From positions 1-64,000 of the forward strand of contig NZ_JWLI01000012.1 of NCBI RefSeq assembly GCF_000813965.1: DNA of 64,000 nucleotides, in the 5' to 3' direction. Both the position numbers and the translations under genes were made by a program. Shown here one piece after another: positions 9,158 to 17,581 of this stretch; the stretch's first letter is position 1, and every line of letters starts with the position of its first letter. Under the pieces are notes generated by a model, which searched no databases, was not told where the DNA came from, and worked only from the letters and a program-made list of their open reading frames with translations. Source of the stretch: Leisingera sp. ANG-M7. Lineage in GTDB: Bacteria > Pseudomonadota > Alphaproteobacteria > Rhodobacterales > Rhodobacteraceae.

Positions 9158-9188
9158 CTATGTGAAATTGGTTCGAACCATCACATAG
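9158..9188. promoter_or_regulatory. nested palindrome upstream of hns-like gene
   Basis: An outer inverted repeat CTATGTGA (9158-9165) and TCACATAG (9181-9188) encloses a perfect 12-bp palindrome TGGTTCGAACCA (9169-9180). The sequence ends 56 bases before the start codon of the hns-like gene, where an operator would be expected. A TGTGAAA half-site recurs near 9222-9228. I considered a tRNA T-arm because of GGTTCGAACC, but the flanks do not pair as a tRNA. The binding protein is unknown. Confidence 0.5.
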
Positions 9189-9244
9189 GCTTGCCAGAGT
9201 ACTGATTTTCTGATTTTACCGTGTGAAACTAAAGAAGGTGAACC

Positions 9245-9568
9245 ATGGCAATTGATATTACCACCCTCAACGTTTCTGAACTCGAAGCGCTTTCTAAAGA
9301 AATCGAGACTCGCAAGATCCAGGTCGCTGAAGAAGCCAAACAGAACGCTTATAATGAGATGCTTGCCATTGCTGCAAAGCACGGCGTTAGCTTTGAAGAA
9401 GTCGTCGCTCTGCACAGTGGCAAAGGCCGTAGGTCGGGTTTGAAAGCAGCCGCGAAATACGCCAACCCCAATGACCCCTCGCAGACTTGGAGCGGACGTG
9501 GTCGCAAACCTGGCTGGGTTCATGAAGCCTTGGAAGCTGGCAAGTCTCTCAAGGACATCGAAATCTGA
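9245..9568 (+). CDS. H-NS-family nucleoid protein
   Basis: 107-residue H-NS/HvrA-like histone-like protein. The N-terminal 60 residues are charged and heptad-like (dimerisation coiled coil). The C-terminal DNA-binding motif, YANPNDPSQTWSGRGRKPGW, is textbook for the family at residues 72-91. A ribosome site (AAGGTG) precedes the ATG. Such proteins silence AT-rich foreign DNA, which fits its place in an AT-rich island; whether it silences this island is inference. A decayed copy of its 3' end lies at 14831-15000. Confidence 0.92.
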   Translation: MAIDITTLNVSELEALSKEIETRKIQVAEEAKQNAYNEMLAIAAKHGVSFEEVVALHSGKGRRSGLKAAAKYANPNDPSQTWSGRGRKPGWVHEALEAGKSLKDIEI

Positions 9569-9689
9569 AGAGATAGATGACGGAAGGGTCAGTCTGCTTA
9601 TTGATCTGTTTCAAAGCTTCTGAGCACAGGCGGCCTACTGAGATGCTGACCCCCGAATAGACCGTTCAGCCCCTGCCTAATGAACTTAC

Positions 9690-10224
9690 GGAATGCCCTT
9701 ATCTGTTGCGCAGCCTGCGTGTGACCCGCCCAAACCAGGCCTAGGCGGCCGACATCACCTGCCTGCCGATGCGCAAGAAGTTCTTGCATTTGGTGGCGGT
9801 CATTGACTAGCACACGCGCAAGGTGCCGGCCTGACACATCTCGAATACCTTGAAAGCCGGCTTCTGCATCGCGGCGGGGAACGAGGCAATCCACCGCTTC
9901 GGCCGGCCCGACATCATGAACACCGATCAGGGCTTGCAATTCACTTCCGTCGCCTGGACACACCGGTTGCGCCGAACTGATGTGCACATCACGATGGACA
10001 GAAAAGGCCGGTTCCTTGGTGACACCTTCGTGTAAGGGCTAAGGCGGTCGCTGATATACGAATGCGCCTACCTGCACGCTTGGGAAACCGGATCGGAGGC
10101 AAGGGCAAGCGTTGGAAAGTGGGCGGAGTTCTACAATCGGACGCACTTACATTCCGACCTTGGCGACAGACCGCCAACCGTGGTCCGTTGGCTGAGAAAA
10201 GACGAACCCCAACCCGGTCACTAG
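9690..10224 (+). pseudogene. IS3-family OrfB remnant (second element)
   Basis: Degraded integrase half of an IS3-family transposase, different from the one at the window start. Recognisable blocks are YLLRSLRVTRPNQ, AADITCLPMRKKFLHLVAVID, FGRPDIMNTDQGLQFTS, MDRKGRFLGD and FYNRTHLHSDLGDRPPTVVRW, ending at a stop at 10222-10224. At least three in-frame stops and a frameshift near 10035 interrupt it. The N-terminal part and OrfA are absent. It begins just after the hns-like gene's downstream segment. Confidence 0.85.
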
Positions 10225-10819
10225 GGGCAAAGAATAGCTTAGCTTACGCCGGAAACTGACCACGATTAGGGAGCTGCTCAATAATCGCTGCCACATTCAC
10301 CCCCGTAACAATTTTTACAACGCCCTGAAGGATCCAGTGTGCTTACTTGTTTTCTTGCGCAGACATTGTATTCCCACCTAACGCTGAAGCGCTGGTCCAA
10401 AGCCGTTGACGATTACTGCACACTTCCGGAAAGCCACCTATATTCTCACTTTAAGTGAGAAATGGCCGCACCAGAATTTGGGCACATCACTTCTCGTGGC
10501 ATGTCGAGTTCCACTCCCAATTCTATCTTTGGAAAAGGTAGTTTAAAGGTCTGGGCTTCAAAAGAATTGACGAAATTACTGCAGTCATGTAACTTTTACG
10601 AGAGATTCTCTACTGCTTGCAGTTCATGGTTGACCTTGATGTGTCAGGCATTTGGGTCACGCGATAGATCGACAGGTAGGTCTACACCGCCTTCAACGGT
10701 CTTCGCGCTGATGCGAGATACGACAAGATGACAGAGGTCACCGCTCCAAGCTCTGAAAATAACCCATTGAGAGTTCTAGCGTGGCCTCCAGCATATACCT
10801 TAGTTGGGGCAATTCTCGA
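10225..10819. other. non-coding gap with a 9-bp palindrome
   Basis: About 595 bases without a gene I can support. TTCTCACTT-T-AAGTGAGAA at 10443-10461 is a perfect 9-bp inverted repeat with a 1-base spacer and is a possible operator. An 89-codon reading from 10462 directly follows it, but its composition does not look like a protein. Short coding-like fragments near 10620-10800 suggest gene debris that I cannot identify. Confidence 0.4.
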
Positions 10820-11107
10820 ATGAGAAGAGATCTAATAAGTTTTCTTGCTCTCTCACTTCTTCCATGCTGTGCCGTAACGCGTGAAAATCCAGATGGGTCA
10901 ATGACCGTGAGGGGCTTTGTAAGTATGACTATTGAACGCTCTGAAACCAGTAAGGATACGTGCCGATCTTTGGCAGTTGGCGTCAACACCATTGGAGTGT
11001 CTGTTTTCAAATCTCCGGAAACTATGTCTGCAAATATCGGGTATCAATCCATGAAGCACGTCCGGGTCAAAGATGATTGCATCATTATTGGCGACCCGCT
11101 GAGTTAA
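10820..11107 (+). CDS. small predicted lipoprotein
   Basis: 95-residue protein with a signal peptide and a lipobox: MRRDLISFLALSLLPC with the acylated Cys at about residue 16. The start at 10820 is chosen because it gives a normal signal sequence; an upstream GTG at 10781 would add 13 residues. The mature part has no family I recognise, but it has two further cysteines. It is followed after 11 bases by a second lipoprotein gene in the same direction, so the two are probably cotranscribed and sit together in the envelope. Confidence 0.6.
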   Translation: MRRDLISFLALSLLPCCAVTRENPDGSMTVRGFVSMTIERSETSKDTCRSLAVGVNTIGVSVFKSPETMSANIGYQSMKHVRVKDDCIIIGDPLS

Positions 11108-11118
11108 GGAAAAATGGC

Positions 11119-11868
11119 ATGAAAAGTTTCATTTTTGTCGCTTCCGCCTTGCCCTTACTTTTTGCTTGCGGAAACAGTGAACGCCTTACGCTTACCACTT
11201 CAACGGAGATCGCTGTCAGCGCTGATCCTGCCATTGGTCAGGTTAATGTCGGATTTGATCGAACTGAAATGGTCGTAACTCCAAACAACCCGGACACCGG
11301 CGCTGTGCCGTCTGTAGTGGCGAGCCTTAGTACCAACGCCAACCCGTTCAATCCGAAAGTGCACCAGGTGTTTGCCACGGGTACAGCCGCAGACATTGTG
11401 GCAGGAGACACAGTCACAGCCAAATCCGCAGGAAATCTACCAGCAAGAGATAAACGTACTGTTTTGGTATTCGGCACGTCCACAAATGTCGGGCTGAATG
11501 CTTCTGTTGAGGGGCAAGGACTACCCAATGTTGTTTTCGGATATAAGAGACGGGAATCTGCAACCATACCGCTCTCTCCAGAGGAAATCGCAGTAGGGAC
11601 GACATCATCTGTCCTAGCGGCAGTTTCAGTTGATGGGGATGCGAGGCAAGTCGACAGCACTAGGCTTACAGTGAGTCAATTTATGGCCACCGGACGCTCT
11701 GCGGAGCTCTTAGCTGGTAGTGACTGTGTTCAGGCAAACTTTGAAGTTGAAGCTGGCGTAGCAACAGCTGCCCGGTTGCGCTCCAACTCCGCTGAAAATC
11801 AGATTTCTGACAATAAAACACTGGGGCAACGTGTGGCGGATTGCGTTGCTAGAAAACAAACCCAGTGA
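11119..11868 (+). CDS. predicted lipoprotein, unknown family
   Basis: 249-residue lipoprotein. The first 17 residues form a signal peptide with lipobox LLFAC. AAGGA lies just before the chosen ATG at 11119. The mature region is rich in Thr, Ser, Val and Asn and has two similar halves: each contains a pattern of the type F-x-ATG-x-(S/T)AE/AD-(L/I)-(L/V)-AG (around residues 75-90 and 190-205), so it may contain a duplicated beta domain. Cotranscribed with the small lipoprotein before it. Function unknown; an envelope-anchored partner of the enzymes encoded downstream is possible. Confidence 0.6.
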   Translation: MKSFIFVASALPLLFACGNSERLTLTTSTEIAVSADPAIGQVNVGFDRTEMVVTPNNPDTGAVPSVVASLSTNANPFNPKVHQVFATGTAADIVAGDTVTAKSAGNLPARDKRTVLVFGTSTNVGLNASVEGQGLPNVVFGYKRRESATIPLSPEEIAVGTTSSVLAAVSVDGDARQVDSTRLTVSQFMATGRSAELLAGSDCVQANFEVEAGVATAARLRSNSAENQISDNKTLGQRVADCVARKQTQ

Positions 11869-11953
11869 GAAATAGCAACGAAATCACACGCACCTCTCTT
11901 TCGTTTCACTAGTGCCACCTAGAGCTATGCGCTTTGTTTGGAGGAAAATACAA

Positions 11954-12598
11954 ATGCAAAGGGCCATCCTTACCACCAATCGCCTTGTTGACAATGAGAG
12001 CAAACGCCGAGCTCACAGCATTAACGATGAGACCGCACCAAGGCGTAACTCCGCCTCAAAAAAGAAACGAGTTCAGGAAATTCATGATGTTATTGATTAT
12101 CTCGATGTAGAAGAAGCTAGGCGCTACCTCCCTGCAGGGGGGAAAACTTATTGCAACATTTATGCGCATGACTTCGCCCACTTGTGCGGCGTATATATCC
12201 CACGTGTATGGTGGGACAAAGATGCGCTTCAAGACATATCAAGCGGAAAGACCGTAAGCGAAAAGTACGGAAAAACAGTATACGAGCAAAACGCAAATAG
12301 TTTGCACGATTGGTTTGAAGACTACGGGTCAGATTTCAATTGGAAGAAAGAAAAACAAATAATGGACCTGCAAGCGCGAGCGGATAGAGGATCCGTTTGC
12401 ATCATTGTCGCACGACGGAAGAACAGAAAACGGTCTGGCCATATCTCAGCAGTGGCCCCCCGAAGCGAAGACTATGCATCTAATAAATGGCCTGTTGAAA
12501 GTCAGGCCGGCAGCATTAATTACCAGTACCACATCAAGAGAAACGCATGGTGGGCAAAATCAAAATTCGATTCATTCTCATTCTGGCACCATGACTAA
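11954..12598 (+). CDS. predicted NlpC/P60- or CHAP-like cysteine peptidase
   Basis: 214-residue protein with the signs of a papain-fold peptidoglycan amidase: Cys67 in TYCNIYAHD at the start of a helix, followed by GVYIPRVWW, and His163 in SGHISAVAP. These proteins cleave peptide bonds in cell-wall stems. A strong ribosome site (GGAGG, 10 bases upstream) selects the ATG at 11954. There is no signal peptide, so delivery would need another route, as for phage lysins or secretion-system effectors. It lies 85 bases after the lipoprotein pair. The family call rests on motif spacing only. Confidence 0.55.
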   Translation: MQRAILTTNRLVDNESKRRAHSINDETAPRRNSASKKKRVQEIHDVIDYLDVEEARRYLPAGGKTYCNIYAHDFAHLCGVYIPRVWWDKDALQDISSGKTVSEKYGKTVYEQNANSLHDWFEDYGSDFNWKKEKQIMDLQARADRGSVCIIVARRKNRKRSGHISAVAPRSEDYASNKWPVESQAGSINYQYHIKRNAWWAKSKFDSFSFWHHD

Positions 12599-13642
12599 AA
12601 GTACTGAAAACAGGCAGAGCAGGAGGAGAGCTCCTTAATATCCGAATCTTCTAAAGATCTTCCCACCTTCACTTTTTATCAAATTACGAAATACTCGACA
12701 AGCTTGAGGTGTATAAAAATTTTTGGTCGAGCCGGATCGGAAGTGGAAGAAAAGAACCATATCCGTTCGCGTGATGCAAAACTTTTGCACTAAAAAGACC
12801 ACTCACAGAAACCCTTAATATTACCCAATCAATTCGCCCGCCCATTCAGCCGCTTGGTGTTATAATTTCGATGCCAAGGCTCCTCTCTTTCCCCTTGGCG
12901 GGATCAACCAATTTCTTCGGGTAGACTCCGGGCGAGTTCGTCAGGAACTCCTCTCTGAGGAACGCTTCCTGAATAATCAGGTGCTTCAGTGGCATCAAGC
13001 CATTATCCGATTATTTTTGCCCACTTGAGTGGCGTTACAACTGTGTCAAGGGAACATCTCACAAAGTGTTTAGGGGTGTTCGAAAAGCTGTCGTTGGAGA
13101 TGCATTTCCCTATAGCGTCACTGAAACAGGAGTGCGCCGGGCCGGATGCTCACGATCAATGTAAAGGCGCTCGAACTCATTTTTAATCCTGTCAAAGCCA
13201 GATCCCAAAACCCTAGCAATTAAAATTTCGAGTTCACCATCTTGCAAACTGGTGCAGCAACGCAAACCAAACTGGAAACAAGGTTCGGGATAGTAACCGC
13301 AGCCTGGAAAATTGACATCTCGCCCATAGAATTTCTAATCAAAGCGTATTGCTGTCCGATGGAATTCCGTCAGTTGCTTTGTAGAAAGGCCTTCTAAATC
13401 GTGTGAACTGATTCTAGCAGAAGCACAAAGTTAACTATGTGACCTACTGCTTCCAGCACCTCGGGAATGCTGAACTGGCTTTCCGTTAGCACTTAAACCG
13501 TGGACGAGAGCAATGTGTGCCATTGCTAGCCCCCCTTTCGACCGGAAAACTTATAAAACTACTCCCTGTTTCAAAGTCACCTCACTCGACAGCTCGCTCG
13601 TCTTGCGACATAATTACAAAGAAGAATCCCGGGGGACGTTGA
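12599..13642. other. 1-kb AT-rich gap, possibly one tiny gene
   Basis: About 1040 bases with no long gene. On the minus strand, 12846-12995 reads as a 49-codon frame (listed separately). The rest shows no repeats, RNA gene or transposase piece that I recognise. AT-rich tracts near 12700-12830 could serve as an H-NS-bound region, but that is inference. Confidence 0.4.
12846..12995 (-). CDS. possible 49-residue protein or gene remnant
   Basis: Frame from ATG at 12995 to TGA at 12846: it starts MPLKHLIIQEAFLREEF and contains NSPGVYPKKLVDPAKGKE. The residue make-up looks protein-like and more plausible than other frames in this gap. There is no clear ribosome site, so it may be the 3' tail of a lost gene. 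No family recognised. Confidence 0.25.
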   Translation of the reverse strand: MPLKHLIIQEAFLREEFLTNSPGVYPKKLVDPAKGKERSLGIEIITPSG

Positions 13643-14596
13643 ATGCACTACGTTGATGATGATCCAATTCACGCAATCAAGTCGACGTCAGATGTCCACT
13701 TGATGCATAGAATATTCAACGCCTCAAATCTGTCTCGACGGGTTTTCTCTGAGGTTCACTACTACCACGCGGACCCAGACCTGACGATTGGCATGGGCCA
13801 CTGGATCCGGAGTAATATTTCCAAACTTTTTTCCGAGTTTAGAAGCAACCACGAAGCCTGGAGATTTCTCATAAACCGCTGGTCTACTGAAATGACAGTG
13901 CAACATTGGCAACAAATCCAAACGGAGACTGGCGAACAAGGTAAAACCCCGTCCTCGCTGGAAAGAGCCCTTATGAGGGTTCTTTGCATTGATAGTCCGA
14001 TCCCAAGCTGCGTGGAGAACACTCTTGAACCGTGGGCGGACAGTGTGGGAACGAAGTTCAACGACAAAGGCCACTGGTTCGCCGCAGGCTGGAAATCTGT
14101 CTCTCGAGCTGAACCTTTGGCAAAGGTTCAGACTAAATATTGGAGGGACTCAGTGCTGTTACGCGGAGCTGAGGCGGCAAAAGCCCGAGATTTATCCACG
14201 CGTGGTGGAGTTGCGTGCGTGATTTCTGCGAAGAGTAGCGGATTGGGTGCTACCATGTTCCGGCCTAGTGATAAAAGTGCGAGCGCATCAGGTGATGGCG
14301 TTTCTAGGCGATGGTCACTCACAACTGTTCCTGACGATGCCAAACCTGAACCTGCTTTCGGTTTGAACACTGAAATGATACTGCAGGATTGGAGGTCTTT
14401 GGTCGCTTGGCAATTCTATACAATAAAAAAGCGCCGAGTCCGAAGTCGAATGATCGCAATATGGGAAGAATTTTTCTCCCAAACGTGGGGCAAATTGGAA
14501 AACCCAGGATCTGTTTCAGATTCCACCCGAGCGCGGAAACACACTGGAGTGTTAATGGATAGAACTGCCTTTAATTTTTCTGTGATGTTCTCTTAG
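13643..14596 (+). CDS. predicted lysozyme/chitosanase-like cell-wall hydrolase
   Basis: 317-residue protein with a lysozyme-like opening: SEVHYYHADPDLTIGMGHW at residues 34-52, where an acid, an aspartate and the TIGxGH signature recall GH24- and GH46-type muramidases. The Glu-Asp-Thr spacing is shorter than in T4 lysozyme, so the exact family is uncertain. Later segments (YWRDSVLLRGAEAA) resemble helical chitosanase-like domains. No signal peptide. A good ribosome site (GGGGGA) precedes the ATG. With the cysteine peptidase gene about 1 kb upstream it would give two different cell-wall-cutting activities. Function inferred from one motif. Confidence 0.5.
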   Translation: MHYVDDDPIHAIKSTSDVHLMHRIFNASNLSRRVFSEVHYYHADPDLTIGMGHWIRSNISKLFSEFRSNHEAWRFLINRWSTEMTVQHWQQIQTETGEQGKTPSSLERALMRVLCIDSPIPSCVENTLEPWADSVGTKFNDKGHWFAAGWKSVSRAEPLAKVQTKYWRDSVLLRGAEAAKARDLSTRGGVACVISAKSSGLGATMFRPSDKSASASGDGVSRRWSLTTVPDDAKPEPAFGLNTEMILQDWRSLVAWQFYTIKKRRVRSRMIAIWEEFFSQTWGKLENPGSVSDSTRARKHTGVLMDRTAFNFSVMFS

Positions 14597-14655
14597 GCTT
14601 AAGACCCATTGTTTTCCTTCTTACCGCGTGTTTCACAGCCCAAAAAGAGGTAAAC

Positions 14656-14826
14656 ATGTCAGATCACTTCTGGCCTACGGAAGTGTAGGTAGCATGCCTA
14701 GTGCCCGACTTCCCGCAGTCCCACGGCAAGCCGCGTGTTGGTGACCGTCGCATGCTGGGTGGGATTATCTTCATCAATCGTAGTGGATTGCGATGGCACA
14801 ATGCTCGGCTGAATACGATCTCCACA
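14656..14826 (+). pseudogene. IS5-family transposase N-terminal remnant
   Basis: Only the first 55 or so codons of an IS5-family (IS427-like) transposase remain: MSDHFWPTE, then a stop at codon 11, then SHGKPRVGDRR and GIIFINRSGLRW. The homology ends abruptly at about 14826, where a fragment of the hns-like gene begins. Inactive. Confidence 0.8.
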
Positions 14827-14830
14827 AGAC

Positions 14831-15000
14831 AATGACCCCTCGCAGACTTGGTGCGGACGCGGTCGCAAAGCTGCCTGAGTTCATGAAGCCTTGAAAGCTG
14901 GCAAGTCCCTGGAGGACATCGAAATCTGAAGAGATAGATGACAGAAAGGTCTGTCTGTTTATTGACCCGCCTCAAATCTTCTGAGCACAGGCGGCCTGCT
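14831..15000 (+). pseudogene. decayed 3' fragment of the hns-like gene plus flank
   Basis: About 170 bases closely matching 9470-9639: the final 33 codons of the hns-like gene (DPSQTW, then a damaged RGRK motif) and roughly 70 bases downstream of its stop. Substitutions turn a codon after AA into a stop and break the DNA-binding loop. The match ends at GAGCACAGGCGGCCT in both copies, after which different IS remnants follow. Confidence 0.85.
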
Positions 15001-15044
15001 ATCAGTTTCTTGGAGTTTACGAGCGCGTTGAAGGCTTTTCAAAG

Positions 15045-15250
15045 ATGATCGAAATGCATGCGCTGCGGGATGCCGGTGCCCGGCGCCTGATGCGTATGCC
15101 TAGCATCGGCCCGATCACCGCCTCCGCCATCGTAGCGACTATCGGTGACGCGAAGCAATTCCGGACCGGTCGCGATCTTGCAGCCTGGCTAGGCCTGGGC
15201 CCGCTCAACAAGTCCAGCGGCGGCAATGGCAATGGCCCTCCAAAGTCGTT
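15045..15250 (+). pseudogene. IS110-family transposase C-terminal remnant
   Basis: Transposase_20-type segment of an IS110-family element: RLMRMPSIGPITASAIVATIGDAKQF and GRDLAAWLGLGP are diagnostic. Only about 65 codons remain, without the N-terminal DEDD domain or the true C-terminus. It directly follows the hns fragment. Inactive. Confidence 0.8.
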
Positions 15251-15657
15251 TAGCCGATAGGAACCTTGCTTGCGGAATCCATCAAGGCCAGTAGCCCACA
15301 ACGCAGGCTGCGCGAACAGGCCGGACACACGACGGTACTGACGGTCCGCCGCGATCTCCGCAGAAAGCGCTTGCAATGCAGGAGCCACCCACACAGGTTT
15401 TGATCGCCCGCTAAGACCTCGCAGGCACAGCACGTCTTTCCCGACGCTAAGCGGCCATTGCAAGGTCCCGTGGAGAAAGGCGGAAGCGGCGGGACATTCC
15501 CAACGTTCCCCCTATCACTGTGAGCAACTGTAAGTTCCTCACTGCGGACGTCCGCGCGACGTGTCGGAAACCGAGTACGGGAGCAACATCGAACGAGACT
15601 ACCTTCGATATCGTCAAAGCTCCGTTTCCGGAAACACTCATCAGTTTCTGGAAACAC
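15251..15657. other. non-coding gap downstream of IS110 remnant
   Basis: About 400 bases with no supported gene. GCAAGGTCCCGTGG near 15459 resembles part of the dispersed repeat seen at 19386 and 21460. Near 15640 a short sequence (TTTCTGGAAACACTCA and a near copy) is tandemly repeated. Otherwise I see nothing. Confidence 0.35.
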
Positions 15658-17169
15658 TCAGCAGTCTGATTGCAGCAACTTCCGAACCACGTCCTTGAAG
15701 TTAGCCTCAAACTCGCCTCTTTGCTCCTCATTCTTGATAACAGAGGAAACTGACAGCATCCTCGGACAATCTGGCTCAAAATATGCCTCTCGAATAGGCC
15801 TCAGCTTTTGATCAGGTATCTTGCCCCGGTTCGTGTCCGGGTAGAATCGGTATCCAGGAGATCCGTCAACTTTCACAACGTCCTGCGAACTAGCTCCAAC
15901 GAATGCTTTGGAAAAAAAGACAACTTTCGCTCCAGTCGGTATCAGTGAATTGAGAAATTCGGCGTTGTCCCAATACCGCTCATACCAACCTACTTCATCT
16001 TCAGCTCCCTCTTGGAAGCATGAATAGTGCAATACCAGAATTGAAGGTTCTGAATTACCTGAAGGCCAAATGTAATCTAAATATGGATCGCGCCAATCTT
16101 CCGGTAATACCCTAGAAAACCTCACTCTGGATGAAATTGAACCGGAAAGGTCGCTCAGATATTCCTGCATTAGTGCATACTCGTGGTCCGCATAAAAGTC
16201 CGTACTGCATTGAACCAACACGATATCTCCCGGCCTCTCAGCTTCTAGTTCTTGGCCAAGGTCAGGAAAAGCATCCAAGTACCAACTGATCAGCAACGAT
16301 TGACCCAGCCAACCATCTGCAGGCTTGACAATATCGTTGTGCGCTCCCCACAACGGATTAGTGCGATTACAAAGAACCAGTGCATCACGTTCTTCTACCA
16401 CAATTTTTCCGAAACCTAACGCCTCAGTCGGAAGTGTTTCATACGCACAATAGCTCTTAATAGTTTCCAGATATCCACTTGCCCTCCAACCTTGCCGCAA
16501 ATTGCGCAGGAAAGAACTTGATACCGCCTCGGGCTCGCCTTCGTCATTGAGTCTGTATTGAAGTTGAAATTCGCGCCTTAAGTCATTAAGTGATTGGCTG
16601 CTTGATAGTATCGATAGCCAGTTTGCAAGCTGACTTCCGCCGGTTGGGGTGGCGAAAGTAAAAAGGGCCTTGGTGCGTTGCGCCAGTTCCTCGTCCTCAA
16701 GCAATGCTTGTCTGACGATTAGCCCACCCATACTGTGAGCGACGAACAAAACGTCTTGGTATCTATCGGCACCGTTCCCGTCTTTGCTCAGAGCCTTGTT
16801 TTCTCGAATCTCACCCGCAAATCCCGAAGCCAACTCAGTGATATTGGGGCTTTGCCCCCACTTCGTCGAAAAGTAGTCTGACACGAAGATGTCGGCATCC
16901 TTAAACAAACCGTCGCTTGCAATGAGTTCAGGCCAAGTGACCTGCTGCCCTTCGATGACGCCGCCCCAAGTCTCCTTGCCGCTTCCGTCAATTCCGTGAA
17001 CGAAGACGATTAGCTTTGACGAAGAGGCATCTAACCTGACCCAGCAGCTCTCCACATAACTGTTGTCAATGCACCTTTCTGTAAAGGCGGCAGCTGAAGT
17101 GGGAAGAAAAGCAGTGCCTAATGCAAACTGAACGATAACACCAATTATCACTTTAAGCTTGAGCGACAT
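15658..17169 (-). CDS. exported alpha/beta-hydrolase (lipase/esterase-like)
   Basis: 503-residue protein with an N-terminal signal peptide (hydrophobic residues 5-27, cleavage near SAAAF). The hydrolase domain has FVHGIDGSGKETW (oxyanion region, residues 56-68) and the nucleophile elbow VAHSMGG with Ser146, as in PGAP1/DUF676-like lipases. It should act outside the cytoplasm on lipid or ester substrates. The C-terminal 200 residues are a separate region of unknown fold with several cysteines. AGGTG precedes the ATG. Transcribed alone in the island; similar secreted hydrolases occur as cargo or effectors, but that role is inference. Confidence 0.75.
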   Translation of the reverse strand: MSLKLKVIIGVIVQFALGTAFLPTSAAAFTERCIDNSYVESCWVRLDASSSKLIVFVHGIDGSGKETWGGVIEGQQVTWPELIASDGLFKDADIFVSDYFSTKWGQSPNITELASGFAGEIRENKALSKDGNGADRYQDVLFVAHSMGGLIVRQALLEDEELAQRTKALFTFATPTGGSQLANWLSILSSSQSLNDLRREFQLQYRLNDEGEPEAVSSSFLRNLRQGWRASGYLETIKSYCAYETLPTEALGFGKIVVEERDALVLCNRTNPLWGAHNDIVKPADGWLGQSLLISWYLDAFPDLGQELEAERPGDIVLVQCSTDFYADHEYALMQEYLSDLSGSISSRVRFSRVLPEDWRDPYLDYIWPSGNSEPSILVLHYSCFQEGAEDEVGWYERYWDNAEFLNSLIPTGAKVVFFSKAFVGASSQDVVKVDGSPGYRFYPDTNRGKIPDQKLRPIREAYFEPDCPRMLSVSSVIKNEEQRGEFEANFKDVVRKLLQSDC

Positions 17170-17581
17170 CTTTTACACCTACAAACTGCTGAAGAACTCA
17201 AGATATGCTCCATGGTAGCCACGCGCTCGCAACAACGCAACGAGCGTGAAAGGGGCTCCTCTCGCTCACTTGCGTCGTTGGACACCAAGGACCGCTTCAT
17301 CGGCATTCTATCAGTTCGTGCAGAACGCAAAATCTGACAAAGTGGGCTCGATCCGGTCGCCCGCCGCGGAGAGCGCAGACAGGCGCTCTGAGCCCACAGC
17401 TGCCGTCGGCCGCCAAGCTCTCCCTCGCATGTGCAGAGCACCGTAAACGGCGCTAAGCGGGCATTTCATTTCTTTACATCGAACGGAACAGAGGATCTTC
17501 GGTATGGAGGTGCCAGGGGTGGCTGAGCGCATCGTACAAGACGCTGAAAAGTCATTGGCTATACAGACGTTAACCCCGAAG
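17170..17581. other. non-coding gap
   Basis: 412 bases between two minus-strand genes. No gene, RNA or clear terminator seen. GC-rich, with several short complementary stretches (for example GCGCTCTGAGCCCACAGC near 17380) but no T-tract. Probably contains the promoter of the hydrolase gene. Confidence 0.35.

Noticed and set aside
9169-9180. GGTTCGAACC as part of a tRNA gene
   Set aside because: It resembles a T-arm, but no acceptor stem or anticodon arm can be folded around it; the outer repeat fits an operator better.
10462-10731. 89-codon frame as a gene
   Set aside because: Composition is not protein-like, no ribosome site and no recognised motif; it lies in transposon debris.
12989-13186. 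65-codon plus-strand frame
   Set aside because: It overlaps the more plausible minus-strand frame and has no ribosome site or motif.
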